A stretch of 64,000 bases of DNA. It comes from Pseudomonas guangdongensis. Its GTDB lineage: Bacteria > Pseudomonadota > Gammaproteobacteria > Pseudomonadales > Pseudomonadaceae. Under the pieces are notes generated by a model, which saw only the letters and a list, made by a program, of their open reading frames with translations, was not told the DNA's origin and searched no databases. The DNA is taken from positions 1,922,001 to 1,986,000 of the forward strand of contig NZ_LT629780.1 of the NCBI RefSeq assembly GCF_900105885.1. Reading direction: 5' to 3'. The position numbers and the translations under genes were made by a program. Every line of letters begins with the position of its first letter. The first letter of the stretch is position 1. This document shows, piece by piece, positions 40,495-49,581 of the stretch.

Positions 40495-40995
40495 ATGGAT
40501 TCGACGACCCGGCTGGCCGGGCAACTGGGCGAGGCGCTGCGTGCGCGGGGCTGGCAGGTGACGAGTGCCGAGTCCTGCACCGGCGGCGGCATCGCCGAGG
40601 CGATCACCCGCATCGCCGGCAGCTCGGTCTGGTTCGAGGCCGGCTACGTGACCTACTCCAACCGCCAGAAGAGCCTGCAGCTGGGGGTGCCCGAAGCGCT
40701 GTTCGCCGAGGTCGGCGCGGTCAGCCGCGAGGTGGTCGAGGCCATGGCCCGCGGCGCCGCGCAGCGCAGCGGCGCGCGCCTTGCGGTGGCGGTCAGCGGC
40801 ATCGCCGGTCCCGGCGGCGGCAGCCCCGACAAGCCGGTCGGCACCGTCTGGCTGGCCTGGCTGGACGGCGAGGCCTGTTACAGTGAGCGCTGCTGCTTCG
40901 CCGGCGACCGCCAGGCGGTGCGCGTGCAGAGCGTCGAGCGGGCCCTGCGCGGACTGCTGCGACTGGCGGTCGGGGAAAATCCCCGGCAGGGGTAG
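40495..40995 (+). CDS. pncC: CinA-family nicotinamide-nucleotide amidase
   Basis: NMN amidohydrolase of the CinA C-terminal type, 166 aa. Recognisable by [15 protein letters not shown] near the N-terminus, [11 protein letters not shown], and [20 protein letters not shown]. It recycles NMN to nicotinate mononucleotide, linking to the nadE pathway. GGAGA lies upstream of the ATG. It precedes recA, the classic cinA-recA arrangement. Confidence 0.94.
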   Translation: MDSTTRLAGQLGEALRARGWQVTSAESCTGGGIAEAITRIAGSSVWFEAGYVTYSNRQKSLQLGVPEALFAEVGAVSREVVEAMARGAAQRSGARLAVAVSGIAGPGGGSPDKPVGTVWLAWLDGEACYSERCCFAGDRQAVRVQSVERALRGLLRLAVGENPRQG

Positions 40996-41022
40996 GCGCT
41001 CTGTCGACCCTGTGGAATAATA

Positions 41023-41038
41023 CTGGCTACTTATACAG
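41023..41038 (+). promoter_or_regulatory. recA: LexA (SOS) box of recA
   Basis: CTG-N10-CAG (CTGGCTACTTATACAG) with a well-conserved right half (TATACAG) lies 41 bp before the recA ATG. A likely -10 element TAATAC (41018-41023) abuts it, so LexA would block RNA polymerase. The -35 is not clear. Confidence 0.85.
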
Positions 41039-41078
41039 CTTAATCGGCGGCATGCCCGCCCGGTACGAGAGGATTTCA

Positions 41079-42131
41079 ATGGACGAGAACAAGAAACGCG
41101 CCCTGGCTGCGGCTCTGGGGCAGATCGAGCGTCAGTTCGGCAAGGGTGCGGTGATGCGCATGGGCGACCACGAGCGCCAGGCGGTTCCGGCCATTTCCAC
41201 CGGCTCGCTGGGCCTGGACATCGCCCTTGGCATCGGCGGCCTGCCCAAGGGCCGTATCGTCGAGATCTATGGTCCGGAGTCCTCGGGCAAGACCACCCTG
41301 ACCCTGTCGGTGATCGCCGAGGCGCAGAAACTGGGCGCCACCTGCGCCTTCGTCGACGCCGAGCACGCGCTGGATCCGGACTACGCCGCCAAGCTGGGGG
41401 TCAACGTCGACGACCTGCTGGTCTCGCAGCCGGACACCGGCGAGCAGGCCCTGGAAATCACCGACATGCTGGTGCGTTCCAACGCGGTGGACGTGATCAT
41501 CGTCGACTCGGTGGCGGCACTGGTGCCCAAGGCCGAGATCGAGGGCGAGATGGGCGACATGCACGTCGGCCTGCAGGCGCGCCTGATGTCCCAGGCGTTG
41601 CGCAAGATCACCGGCAACATCAAGAACGCCAACTGCCTGGTGATCTTCATCAACCAGATCCGCATGAAGATCGGGGTGATGTTCGGCAACCCGGAAACCA
41701 CCACCGGCGGCAATGCGCTGAAGTTCTATTCCTCGGTGCGCCTGGACATCCGCCGCATCGGCGCGGTCAAGGACGGCGACGAGATCATCGGCAGCGAAAC
41801 CCGGGTCAAGGTAGTGAAGAACAAGATGGCCCCGCCGTTCCGCCAGGCCGAGTTCCAGATCCTCTACGGCAAGGGCATCTACCGCAACGGCGAGATCATC
41901 GACCTCGGCGTGCAGCTCGGGCTGATCGAGAAGTCCGGCGCCTGGTACAGCTACCAGGGCAACAAGATCGGCCAGGGCAAGGCCAACGCCGCGCGCTTCC
42001 TGGAGGAGAACCCGGAGATCCGCGATACCATCGACGGAGCGATCCGCGCCCAGCTGCTCAGCCAGCCGGGCAACTCCAAGCTGGCCGCGGCGGCCAGCGA
42101 GGAAGAGGCGGACCTGGAAGCGGATCTCTAA
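41079..42131 (+). CDS. recA: Recombinase RecA
   Basis: Strand-exchange ATPase and SOS co-protease, 350 aa. Walker [10 protein letters not shown] is at 65-73. [15 protein letters not shown] and [10 protein letters not shown] (DNA-binding loop region) are intact, and the acidic C-terminus is normal. The start M-D-E-N-K-K-R-A-L has GAGAGGA about 6 bp upstream. An SOS box precedes it and recX follows after 6 bp. Confidence 0.99.
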   Translation: MDENKKRALAAALGQIERQFGKGAVMRMGDHERQAVPAISTGSLGLDIALGIGGLPKGRIVEIYGPESSGKTTLTLSVIAEAQKLGATCAFVDAEHALDPDYAAKLGVNVDDLLVSQPDTGEQALEITDMLVRSNAVDVIIVDSVAALVPKAEIEGEMGDMHVGLQARLMSQALRKITGNIKNANCLVIFINQIRMKIGVMFGNPETTTGGNALKFYSSVRLDIRRIGAVKDGDEIIGSETRVKVVKNKMAPPFRQAEFQILYGKGIYRNGEIIDLGVQLGLIEKSGAWYSYQGNKIGQGKANAARFLEENPEIRDTIDGAIRAQLLSQPGNSKLAAAASEEEADLEADL

Positions 42132-42137
42132 GCGCCG

Positions 42138-42599
42138 ATGGCCGTCGTGCTCGACAACCCGGCCGCGGTACGCCGGGTGGCGATGGATCTGCTGGCCCGC
42201 CGCGAACACGGACGGGTCGAGCTGGCCCGCAAGCTGCGCCGGCGCGGTGCCAGCGCCGAGCTGATCGAAGCGGCGCTGGATCGCCTCTGCGAGGAAGGCC
42301 TGCTCAGCGATGCGCGCTTTCTCGAAGCCTTCGTCCACAGCCGCGCCCGCGCCGGCTACGGGCCGCTGCGGATCCGCGAGGAGCTCAACCAGCGCGGCCT
42401 GCCGCGCGCCGAGGTGGAGCGGGCGCTGGCGGCCAGCGAGGTGGACTGGGCCGCCAGCCTGCGCGAGCTGTGGCAGCGGCGCTTCGCCAGCCTGCCGGGC
42501 GATCAGCGCGAGCGGGCGCGGCAGATGCGCTTCCTGCTCTATCGCGGCTTCGCCGGCGATGCGGTGAGCCGCCTGCTGCGCGGTCTTCCCGACGACTGA
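42138..42599 (+). CDS. recX: RecA modulator RecX
   Basis: Inhibitor of RecA filament extension, 153 aa. It has the three-helix repeat structure of Rec[20 protein letters not shown], then [11 protein letters not shown], then Y-R-G-F-A-G-D-A-V near the end. It lies 6 bp after recA and is presumably co-transcribed under SOS control. A strong terminator follows at 42623. Confidence 0.95.
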   Translation: MAVVLDNPAAVRRVAMDLLARREHGRVELARKLRRRGASAELIEAALDRLCEEGLLSDARFLEAFVHSRARAGYGPLRIREELNQRGLPRAEVERALAASEVDWAASLRELWQRRFASLPGDQRERARQMRFLLYRGFAGDAVSRLLRGLPDD

Positions 42600-42622
42600 A
42601 GGCTCGGGCGGCGAAGCCCAAA

Positions 42623-42660
42623 GCAAAACGCCCCGGCTGGTGACAGCCGGGGCGTTTTGC
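42623..42660. terminator. Shared terminator of recA-recX and the LOG gene
   Basis: A perfect 16-bp stem (GCAAAACGCCCCGGCT and its complement) with a 6-nt loop GGTGAC. A4/T4 tracts at both ends make it bidirectional between the convergent recX and LOG-family genes. Confidence 0.95.
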
Positions 42661-42674
42661 ATGGAGGCCGCGGC

Positions 42675-43763
42675 TCAGTGGCCGTTGGCTTCGCGCTGCC
42701 AGTTCTGCGGCAGGTTGATGAAGTCGATCAGCTCGCGCAGGCGGCCCTGGTCGCGACCGTTGAAGTGGAAGGTCAGCCGGGTCAGGTGGCAGAACTCCGG
42801 CTCGTCGCTTTCCAGCTCGCAGTAGGGCTTCTGCACGAAGCCGCCGCTCAGGCACAGGTCGCCGAAGCCCTCGTGCAGGGCGTGCAGCGCATGGGCGTTG
42901 AGGGCGTGGTTCATGCGGATGGCGAAGATTTCCTTCAGCCAGCGGCTGGAGTGGTAGTTGCGGTAGAAATGGGTGATCTCCACCACCGCCTCCTCGGCGC
43001 TGTTGACCAGCCGGAGCAGGCGCATGTCGCTGGGCAGGATGTAGCCGTTCTCCTCCAGCTGTTCGCGCATGAAGTGCAGGGCGTCCTTCCAGTAGCGGCC
43101 TTCGGCGACGTCGACCAGCACCACCGGAACGATCGGGCTCTTGCCGGTCTGGATCAGGGTCAGCACCTCCAGCGCCTCGTCGAGGGTGCCGAAGCCGCCG
43201 GGGAACAGCACCAGGGCGTCGGCTTCCTTGACGAAGAACAGCTTGCGCAGGAAGAAGAAGTGGAACGACAGCAGGTTGCCGGTGCCGTGGACCACGTCGT
43301 TGGCGCGCTGCTCGAAGGGCAGGGTGATGTTCAGCCCCAGGCTGTGTTCGAGGCCGGCGCCCTCGTGGGCGGCGGCCATGATGCCGGCGCCGGCGCCGGT
43401 CACCGTCATCAGCTCGTGGTGGGCCAGCAACTGGCCCAGGTCGCGGGCCAGCAGGTACAGCGGATGGTCGGGCTGGGTGCGCGCCGAGCCGAACACCGTG
43501 ACCTTGCGGCGGCGCTTGAACTGCTCGAGCATGCTGAAGGCGTTTTCCATCTCGCGCAGGGTCTGCAGCATGATCTTGGCGTCCCAGCGGTTGCGGTCGG
43601 CCTGGGCCATGCGCACCACGGTCATCAGCATCTCGCGGTACAGCGCCTGGTTGGGGCTGCCCGGCGGCACGCTGATGGCGACCAGCTTGTCGAGCTCGTC
43701 GCCCAGGTCGATGCCGGTGGTCTGGTAGTGCCTGGACAGATAGTCGTCTGTTTCATAAGGCAT
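42675..43763 (-). CDS. LOG-family Rossmann protein (TIGR00730-like)
   Basis: Predicted nucleotide 5'-monophosphate phosphoribohydrolase-like protein, 362 aa. The LOG signature P-G-G-F-G-T-L-D-E is at 188-196, with V-F-G-S-A-R (89-94) and V-T-G-A-G-A-G-I-M-A (121-130) building the Rossmann fold. It is longer than minimal LOG proteins, with ~85 N-terminal and ~120 C-terminal extra residues. Gene order (recX, LOG, MBL, phosphoketolase) matches a conserved Pseudomonas block. Substrate unknown. Confidence 0.85.
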   Translation of the reverse strand: MPYETDDYLSRHYQTTGIDLGDELDKLVAISVPPGSPNQALYREMLMTVVRMAQADRNRWDAKIMLQTLREMENAFSMLEQFKRRRKVTVFGSARTQPDHPLYLLARDLGQLLAHHELMTVTGAGAGIMAAAHEGAGLEHSLGLNITLPFEQRANDVVHGTGNLLSFHFFFLRKLFFVKEADALVLFPGGFGTLDEALEVLTLIQTGKSPIVPVVLVDVAEGRYWKDALHFMREQLEENGYILPSDMRLLRLVNSAEEAVVEITHFYRNYHSSRWLKEIFAIRMNHALNAHALHALHEGFGDLCLSGGFVQKPYCELESDEPEFCHLTRLTFHFNGRDQGRLRELIDFINLPQNWQREANGH

Positions 43764-43789
43764 GGTGTGACTCCTTGTTATGGCGTCGC

Positions 43790-45193
43790 TCAGAGTGCGA
43801 TCTGCTCACCCGGCTCCGGGATGTTGGCAGTCCACTGCAGGCGATCGTGCAGTGCCTGTTGCAGCACTTTCATTTTTTCCACTTCCCCGTGAACCAAATA
43901 TAGCTCCGGGCGATGATCGAAATGCTTTACCCAGTCGAGCAGCTGCGACTGTCCGGCGTGCGCGGAGAAACCGCCCAGGGTGTGGACCTGGGCCTTGACC
44001 GCGACGCGCTGGCGCAGCACCCGCACGGTCGGCGCGCCGTCGACGATGGCGCGGCCCAGGGTGCCGCGGGCCTGGAAGCCGGGGAACACGATGTGGCACT
44101 CCTTGCGCCACAGGTTGTGCTTGAGGTGGTGGACGATGCGCCCGCCGTTGCACATGCCGCTGCCAGCGATGATGATCGCGCCGCTCTCGATGCGGTTGAT
44201 CGCCATCGAGTCTTCCGGTTCCGGCGTGCAGCGCAGGATCGGCAGCCAGTCCTCGATGCGGCTGACGCCGTTCTGGCGCAGCAGCTCGCGATCCTTGGGG
44301 TCGAAATGCTCGTGGAAGCGCTGGTAGATGGCGTTGGCCTTGATGGCCATCGGGCTGTCGAGGAATACCGCCTGCTGGGGCAGGCGGCCCTGCTGGTAGA
44401 ACTGGCCGAGGTAGAACAGCAGGTCCTGGGTGCGGCCGACCGAGAAGGCCGGAATCAGCACGTTGCCGCCGTCGCGCTGGGCCTGGGCGAGGATCTCGGC
44501 CAGCTCGTCGAGGGTGTCCGGGGTGCAGCGGTGGTCGCGGTCGCCGTAGGTCGACTCCATCAGCACCACGTCGGCCTCGCTCAGTGGCGTGGGATCGCGC
44601 ATCAGCGGCGAGCAGGTGTTGCCCAGGTCGCCGGAGAACACCAGGCGGCGGGTCAGGTTGTGGTCGTGGACTTCCATCTCGACGATCGCCGAGCCGAGGA
44701 TGTGTCCGGCGTCGTGGAAGGTCACGGTGACGCCGCGCGCCACCTCCATCGGCTCGCCGTACTCCACCGCGCGGCGCAGGCCGAGCGCCCGTTCGGCGTC
44801 GACGGCGGTGTACAGCGGCTTGACCGCCGGCTTGCCGAGGCGCGCGCGCCAGCGGCTTTCCCATTCGGCGTCCTTTTCCTGGATATGCGCGGCGTCCATC
44901 AGCATCAGTTCGAGTAGCTCGCAGGTCGCCGAAGTGGCGAAGATCGGCCCGCGATAGCCCTTGGCGGCCAGGCGCGGCAGCAGGCCGCTGTGGTCGATGT
45001 GGGCATGGGACAGCACCACCGCATCCAGGCTCAGCGGGTCGAAGGCGAAGGCTTCGCTGTTGTGTGCCTCGTCCTCGCGGCGACCCTGGCGCATGCCGCA
45101 CTCCAGAAGCACCTTGGTGCCGTCGCGGGTTTCGATCAGGTAGCAGGACCCGGTCACCTGCTGGATGGCACCGATGAAGGTCAGAAGGGCCAT
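43790..45193 (-). CDS. MBL-fold/beta-CASP RNA-processing type hydrolase
   Basis: Metallo-beta-lactamase superfamily protein, 467 aa, with beta-CASP and RMMBL C-terminal parts as in RNA 3'-end endonucleases (CPSF73/Ysh1-like). The metal motif H-A-H-I-D-H is at 63-68. The family motifs D-A-G-H-I-L-G-S-A, F-S-G-D-L-G-N and M-E-S-T-Y-G-D-R are all present, and F-S-A-H-A-G-Q is near the C-terminus. Likely a zinc-dependent nuclease; target unknown. It lies 26 bp upstream of the LOG gene on the same strand. Confidence 0.9.
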   Translation of the reverse strand: MALLTFIGAIQQVTGSCYLIETRDGTKVLLECGMRQGRREDEAHNSEAFAFDPLSLDAVVLSHAHIDHSGLLPRLAAKGYRGPIFATSATCELLELMLMDAAHIQEKDAEWESRWRARLGKPAVKPLYTAVDAERALGLRRAVEYGEPMEVARGVTVTFHDAGHILGSAIVEMEVHDHNLTRRLVFSGDLGNTCSPLMRDPTPLSEADVVLMESTYGDRDHRCTPDTLDELAEILAQAQRDGGNVLIPAFSVGRTQDLLFYLGQFYQQGRLPQQAVFLDSPMAIKANAIYQRFHEHFDPKDRELLRQNGVSRIEDWLPILRCTPEPEDSMAINRIESGAIIIAGSGMCNGGRIVHHLKHNLWRKECHIVFPGFQARGTLGRAIVDGAPTVRVLRQRVAVKAQVHTLGGFSAHAGQSQLLDWVKHFDHRPELYLVHGEVEKMKVLQQALHDRLQWTANIPEPGEQIAL

Positions 45194-45317
45194 ACGATCA
45201 ACTCCTTGTTCCGAAGGGGACGACTTCCCGCGCGGCCGGTCGGGCGCTGATGCAGGTCAGTGTCCGGGGGCGTCTCTGTCCTAGACTACCCCTAACCCCG
45301 CTTTGGAGTCTTGCCCG

Positions 45318-47723
45318 ATGAGTCAGCTGTTGCCCTGTGCCGAAGAACTGCAGGCCCATGCCGCCGCCTGTCCCGCCTTTGCCGAGTGGCGCGCCGGATA
45401 CGGCCCGCTGCAGCACGATGCACCGACCCAGGCTGCGGTATTCCGCCTCTCCCACCAGCTGGTGCAGGCCGGTCGGCAGGCGGATCTGGACAGCGTCTAC
45501 CGCCTGCTGCACGGCCTCGACCGGCTGACCTGCGCCGGCCTCTGGCTGGTGGCGCACATGACCTACGCCCAACGCGTGCACCTGGACGGCCGGCCGTTGG
45601 CCGCCGAGGACTTCAAGGCGCGCCCGGAGGGGCATACCGGCGGGGCGCTGAACATGGTCCCGGCCTACGCCGGCTACCTGGCGCTCAACGCGCTGACCGG
45701 ACAGACCCGCGCCTGGACCATGGGCCAGGGCCATTGTGTGGCGGCCATCGAGGCGCTCAACGTGCTGACCGACAACCTGCACCCCGAGCAGGCCGCGCGC
45801 TACGGCCGCGACGAGACCGGCCTGAGCCGGCTGGTCGCCGACTTCTACAGCTACGCCCAGTCCGCCGACGGCCTGCCGGGCGTGCCGCTGGGCAGCCACG
45901 TCAACCCGCACACCGCCGGCGGCATTGCCGAGGGCGGCTACCTGGGCTTCGCCGAACTGCAGTACGCCCACCAGCCGCTGCCCGGCGAGACCCTGGTGGC
46001 CTTCCTCTCCGACGGCGCCGCCGAGGAGCAGCGCGGCAGCGACTGGATGCCGCGCTGGTGGCGCGCCGAGGATTGCGGCGTAGCCCTGCCGGTGATGATC
46101 GCCAACGGCCGGCGCATCGAGCAGCGCACCGAACTGGGTACCCGCGAGGGGCTCAGCGGCTTCGTCGAGCACCTGCGCCGCTGCGGCTTCGACCCGATCC
46201 GCTTCGACGGCCGCGATCCGGCCGCCTTCGTCTGCGCCCTGCACGAGATGGAGCAGCGGCTGGCGCATCGCCTCGACGAGAAGGCCCGCGGCATCCTCGA
46301 CTACCCGCTGCCGATGCCCTACGCCATCGCCGAGACCGTCAAGGGCTTCGGCTTCCACGGCGCCGGCGCCAACGCCGCCCACAACCTGCCGCTGCCGGGC
46401 AACCCGCACCGCGACGCCGAGGCGCGCCGGCTGTTCAACGCCAGCGCCGGCGCCCTGTGGGTGGAGCCGCAGGCGCTGGAGCGCGCCCTGGCCGCGTTCG
46501 CCGCGCAGCGCGACGGCCGTCCCCGCGAGCGCGACCACGCCCTGGCGCGGCGCGAGCCGCCGGCGCCGCAGCTCCCCGAGCTGCAGTTCCACGACCAGGC
46601 CTGTTCGCCGATGAGCGCCATCGACCGCTTCTTCGTCGATCTGGTGGCGGCCAACCCGCAGTTGCGCCCGCGGGTCGGCAACCCCGACGAGCTGGCCAGC
46701 AACCGCCTGAGCGGCGTGCTGGAAGTGCTGCGCCACCGGGTCTGCGACCCGGAGAGCGAACTGGAGTCGGTGCATGGCGCGGTGATCACCGCGCTCAACG
46801 AGGAAGCGGTGGTTTCCGCCTGTCTGGCCAACCAGGGCGGGCTGAACCTGGTGGCCAGCTACGAGGCGTTCTGCGTGAAGATGCTCGGCGCGGTGCGCCA
46901 GACGCTGATCTTCGCCCGCCAGCAGCAGGAGGTAGGCCGCCCGGCCGGCTGGCTGGGCTGGCCGTTGGTGGCCACCTCGCACACCTGGGAGAACGGCAAG
47001 AACCAGCAGTCGCACCAGGACACCACCTTCTGCGAGGCGCTGCTCGGCGAGATGAGCGACACGGTGCGCGTGCTGTTCCCCGCCGACCACAACAGCACCC
47101 TGGCGCTGCTGCCGCAGATCTACCGCGCGCGCGGCCAGCTGGCCTGTCTGGTGGTGCCCAAGCGCGAGCGTCCCTGCGTGTTCGATGCCGAGCAGGCCCG
47201 CCAGCTGGCCCGCGACGGCGCCATCGTGGTGGCCGAGCGCGCCGGCAGCGAACCGCTGCTGCTGATCGCCAACGGTAGCTACCAACTGGCCGAGATGCAG
47301 CGCGCCGCGGCGCGTCTGGAGGCGGTCGGCTACGCCTACCGGCTGGTCTACCTGCAGGAGCCGGGGCGCTTCCGCGCGCCGCGCGACCTGCTCGAACAGC
47401 AGCAGCTGGCCGACGAGGCGCTGGTCGAGCGGCTGTTCCCCGCCGCCCTGCAGCGCCGCGTGCTGCTCACCCACATGCGCCCGGAAGTGGCCCGCGGCCA
47501 TCTCTGGCCGATCCTCCCGGACGCCGCGCAGTGTGCCGCGCTGGGCTACCGCAACCGCGGCGGCACCTTCGACGAGGCGGGCATGCTGTTCGCCAACCGC
47601 GCCTGCTGGGCCAACGTGGTGGCCGCCTGCGCGCGGCTGATGGACGTGCCGCGCACCGCCCTGCTCAGCGCCGAGGAAGCCGCGGCGCTGGCCGGCAAGG
47701 GTGACCCGGCCGTGCTGCGCTGA
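45318..47723 (+). CDS. xfp: Phosphoketolase family protein
   Basis: TPP enzyme of 801 aa of the xylulose-5-P/fructose-6-P phosphoketolase family, which splits sugar phosphates to acetyl phosphate plus an aldose phosphate. Substrate-site segments P-E-G-H-T-G-G-A-L-N-M-V-P-A-Y and M-G-Q-G-H-C-V-A are visible, as are the TPP-binding L-S-D-G-A-A-E-E-Q and S-H-T-W-E-N-G-K-N-Q-Q-S-H-Q-D in the C-terminal half. It is close to canonical length. A paralogue sits at the same place in P. aeruginosa (PA3613, as I recall). The ATG at 45318 has GGAG upstream. Some canonical motifs look altered (GHC where GHG is common), so activity should not be assumed. Confidence 0.85.
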   Translation: MSQLLPCAEELQAHAAACPAFAEWRAGYGPLQHDAPTQAAVFRLSHQLVQAGRQADLDSVYRLLHGLDRLTCAGLWLVAHMTYAQRVHLDGRPLAAEDFKARPEGHTGGALNMVPAYAGYLALNALTGQTRAWTMGQGHCVAAIEALNVLTDNLHPEQAARYGRDETGLSRLVADFYSYAQSADGLPGVPLGSHVNPHTAGGIAEGGYLGFAELQYAHQPLPGETLVAFLSDGAAEEQRGSDWMPRWWRAEDCGVALPVMIANGRRIEQRTELGTREGLSGFVEHLRRCGFDPIRFDGRDPAAFVCALHEMEQRLAHRLDEKARGILDYPLPMPYAIAETVKGFGFHGAGANAAHNLPLPGNPHRDAEARRLFNASAGALWVEPQALERALAAFAAQRDGRPRERDHALARREPPAPQLPELQFHDQACSPMSAIDRFFVDLVAANPQLRPRVGNPDELASNRLSGVLEVLRHRVCDPESELESVHGAVITALNEEAVVSACLANQGGLNLVASYEAFCVKMLGAVRQTLIFARQQQEVGRPAGWLGWPLVATSHTWENGKNQQSHQDTTFCEALLGEMSDTVRVLFPADHNSTLALLPQIYRARGQLACLVVPKRERPCVFDAEQARQLARDGAIVVAERAGSEPLLLIANGSYQLAEMQRAAARLEAVGYAYRLVYLQEPGRFRAPRDLLEQQQLADEALVERLFPAALQRRVLLTHMRPEVARGHLWPILPDAAQCAALGYRNRGGTFDEAGMLFANRACWANVVAACARLMDVPRTALLSAEEAAALAGKGDPAVLR

Positions 47724-47736
47724 TTGCCGGCGCAGA

Positions 47737-47776
47737 GCAACAGGCCCGCCCGGGTTTTCCCTGGCGGGCCTGTTGC
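47737..47776. terminator. Terminator after the phosphoketolase gene
   Basis: A 14-bp perfect stem (GCAACAGGCCCGCC and its complement), with an inner GGG/CCC extension around TTTT, lies between the convergent phosphoketolase and PA3611-like genes. Confidence 0.85.
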
Positions 47777-47799
47777 CGTTTTAGGTACTTGTTGCGCGA

Positions 47800-48195
47800 T
47801 TACAACCCGCAGTCGGCGGCGACGAAGCGCTCGCGGGTCACCGGGCGTTCGCTCTGGTATTCGCTGAAGGCGTAGACCAGCTCGGCGCCGCGCTGCAGCA
47901 GCTGGCGGTAGCCGGGGTTGGCGCAGACGCTGGCGGCCAGTTGCTGGCGCACCGCGTCGGGGTTGCCGCGCATCTGCGCGGCATGGGCCGGGCGTACCGC
48001 GATGTGGTTGATCAGCCGGTGGCCGTCGACGCTGTAGCCGTTGTCGAGCAGGTCGGCGTTGATCGCCCGCGGCGTGCCGACGCTGCTCTGCCGGGCGACC
48101 TCGTTCAGTTGCCGGTTCAGCTCGTAGTCCTGCAGCGAGGCGGCGTGGGCGGAGCCGGCCAGCAGGGTGGCGAGCAGGGTGGCGAGGATGCGCAT
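47800..48195 (-). CDS. PA3611-like secreted protein (quorum-regulated virulence factor family)
   Basis: Small exported protein of 131 aa with a cleavable signal peptide (M-R-I-L-A-T-L-L-A-T-L-L-A-G-S-A-H-A, cut after Ala18). The mature part has S-S-V-G-T-P-R-A-I-N, H-A-A-Q-M-R-G-N-P-D-A-V-R-Q-Q-L and two cysteines (V-C-A-N-P and D-C-G-L) that may form a disulfide. The family name comes from PA3611 of P. aeruginosa, and the phosphoketolase neighbour agrees. That it is quorum-regulated here is not shown by the sequence. Confidence 0.7.
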   Translation of the reverse strand: MRILATLLATLLAGSAHAASLQDYELNRQLNEVARQSSVGTPRAINADLLDNGYSVDGHRLINHIAVRPAHAAQMRGNPDAVRQQLAASVCANPGYRQLLQRGAELVYAFSEYQSERPVTRERFVAADCGL

Positions 48196-48405
48196 GGGGT
48201 GTCTCCTGGGAAGTCTGCGGGGTTCGACCGGGCGCCGGCGGCAGGGTTCGCCGCCGCAGAGGGCGTGTCGGGACCGTTGCCGATGATACGCGCCTCGTCG
48301 CCCGCTGCGGCTCTGCTAGACTGCCGCGCCCTGTCGATCCCGCCTTCCGGAGCCGTCCATGCGCCTGCCCTCGTTCGTTCCGTTCCCGCGCCGCGAGCCG
48401 CGCCG

Positions 48406-49119
48406 ATGAGCAACAGTGTCGCCCGCCTGCGCGAGGAGCGCCTCGCCCGCAGCCTCAAACCCTTTGTCGCCCGCGGCTCGCGCATGCCGCGCTGCCTCGC
48501 CTGCCGGCTGGCGCAGAGCCACTGCATGTGCGCCTGGCGCCCGCAGGTGGCGGCGCGCAGCGGCGTGTGCCTGCTGATGCACGACATCGAGGCGCTCAAG
48601 CCGAGCAACACCGGCTGGCTGATCGCCGATGTGCTGGCCGACAACAGCGCCTTCGGCTGGTCGCGCATCGAGGTGGACGAGCGCCTGCTGGCGCTGCTCG
48701 ACGATCCGCAATGGCAGCCCTATGTGGTGTTCCCGGCCGAGTACGCCGTGCCCGAACGGGTGGTGGAGCGGGTCGCGCCGCCGGCCGGCAAGCGCCCGTT
48801 GTTCATCCTGCTGGATGCGACCTGGACCGAGGCGCGCAAGATGTTCCGCAAGAGCCCCTATCTCGACCGCTTCCCGGTGCTCAGCCTGAGTCCCGAGCAG
48901 CACTCGCGCTACCGCCTGCGCCGTTCGACCCGCGGCGAGCACCTGTGTACCGCCGAGGTGGCCGCGCTGTGCCTGGAGCAGGCCGGCGACCAGGCCGCGG
49001 CCGAGGCACTGGACGCCTATCTGGACGTGTTCAGCGAGCGCTACCTGAGCTTCAAGCGCCACCTGCCGCTGGACGAGCAGAGCGAGGCGCACCGGCGCCT
49101 GCGACCGTTCATCGGCTGA
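48406..49119 (+). CDS. DTW-domain tRNA-uridine aminocarboxypropyltransferase
   Basis: Predicted acp3U tRNA-modifying enzyme, 237 aa, DTW family (YfiP/TapT in E. coli). The N-terminal zinc-like C-L-A-C...C-M-C and the signature L-L-D-A-T-W-T-E-A-R-K-M are present. R-Y-R-L-R-R-S-T and L-C-T-A-E-V-A-A-L follow. The ATG at 48406 lacks a strong ribosome site, but no better in-frame start exists nearby. It is divergent from the PA3611-like gene; the 210 bp between them show no clear promoter boxes. Confidence 0.87.
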   Translation: MSNSVARLREERLARSLKPFVARGSRMPRCLACRLAQSHCMCAWRPQVAARSGVCLLMHDIEALKPSNTGWLIADVLADNSAFGWSRIEVDERLLALLDDPQWQPYVVFPAEYAVPERVVERVAPPAGKRPLFILLDATWTEARKMFRKSPYLDRFPVLSLSPEQHSRYRLRRSTRGEHLCTAEVAALCLEQAGDQAAAEALDAYLDVFSERYLSFKRHLPLDEQSEAHRRLRPFIG

Positions 49120-49253
49120 CGCCGGGCGGCGGGGCGTGGCTGGCGGGGCGGCGGCGCCGGGCTGCAGCGCGCCCCTTGCCAGGATGGGGGCGGAGGGTCT
49201 TTATTGTGGGTGCAGGTTTCCCTGTCGGATTCGACCTCTCCAGGAGCGCCACC

Positions 49254-49463
49254 ATGAAGCAACTGCTACTTGCCGCCCTCTGTGCCCTGACCCTGGCCGG
49301 TTGCGCCAGCGATTACCTGATCGTCACCAACGACGGCAACGTGCTGACCAGCCATGGCAAGCCGATGCTGGACAAGGACACCGGCATGTTCGAGTTCGAG
49401 GACGAGGAGGGCCGCGTCCAGCAGATCCCGCAGTCGTCGGTGAAGTCGCTGATCGAGCGCTGA
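49254..49463 (+). CDS. YgdI/YgdR-family small lipoprotein
   Basis: Lipoprotein of 69 aa. The signal peptide ends in the lipobox L-A-G-C (Cys17), followed by the SH3-like core S-D-Y-L-I-V-T-N-D-G-N-V-L-T-S-H-G-K-P-M-L-D-K-D-T-G-M-F-E, which is the YgdI/YgdR pattern. AGGAG lies 8 bp before the ATG. Function unknown; such proteins are abundant in envelopes of gammaproteobacteria. Confidence 0.9.
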   Translation: MKQLLLAALCALTLAGCASDYLIVTNDGNVLTSHGKPMLDKDTGMFEFEDEEGRVQQIPQSSVKSLIER

Positions 49464-49480
49464 GGCGCCGTCCGCGCCGC

Positions 49481-49505
49481 GTGCCGTGCCGTGCCGTGCC
49501 GTGCC
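49481..49505. repeat. Five tandem GTGCC units
   Basis: Five perfect copies of GTGCC between the YgdI-type gene and the serine hydrolase gene. It is non-coding, short, and a plausible slippage site only. Confidence 0.8.
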
Positions 49506-49581
49506 GCGGCGCCGGGTGGCCAGTGCCGCCGCCCGGCGTCTTCCCGCCGGGGACGTCCCCGGTTCGACAGGAGTCCCGTTC

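Noticed and set aside
49481..49505. Regulatory iteron
   Set aside because: Five 5-bp units in GC-rich intergenic DNA without symmetry or nearby regulator; most likely simple slippage.
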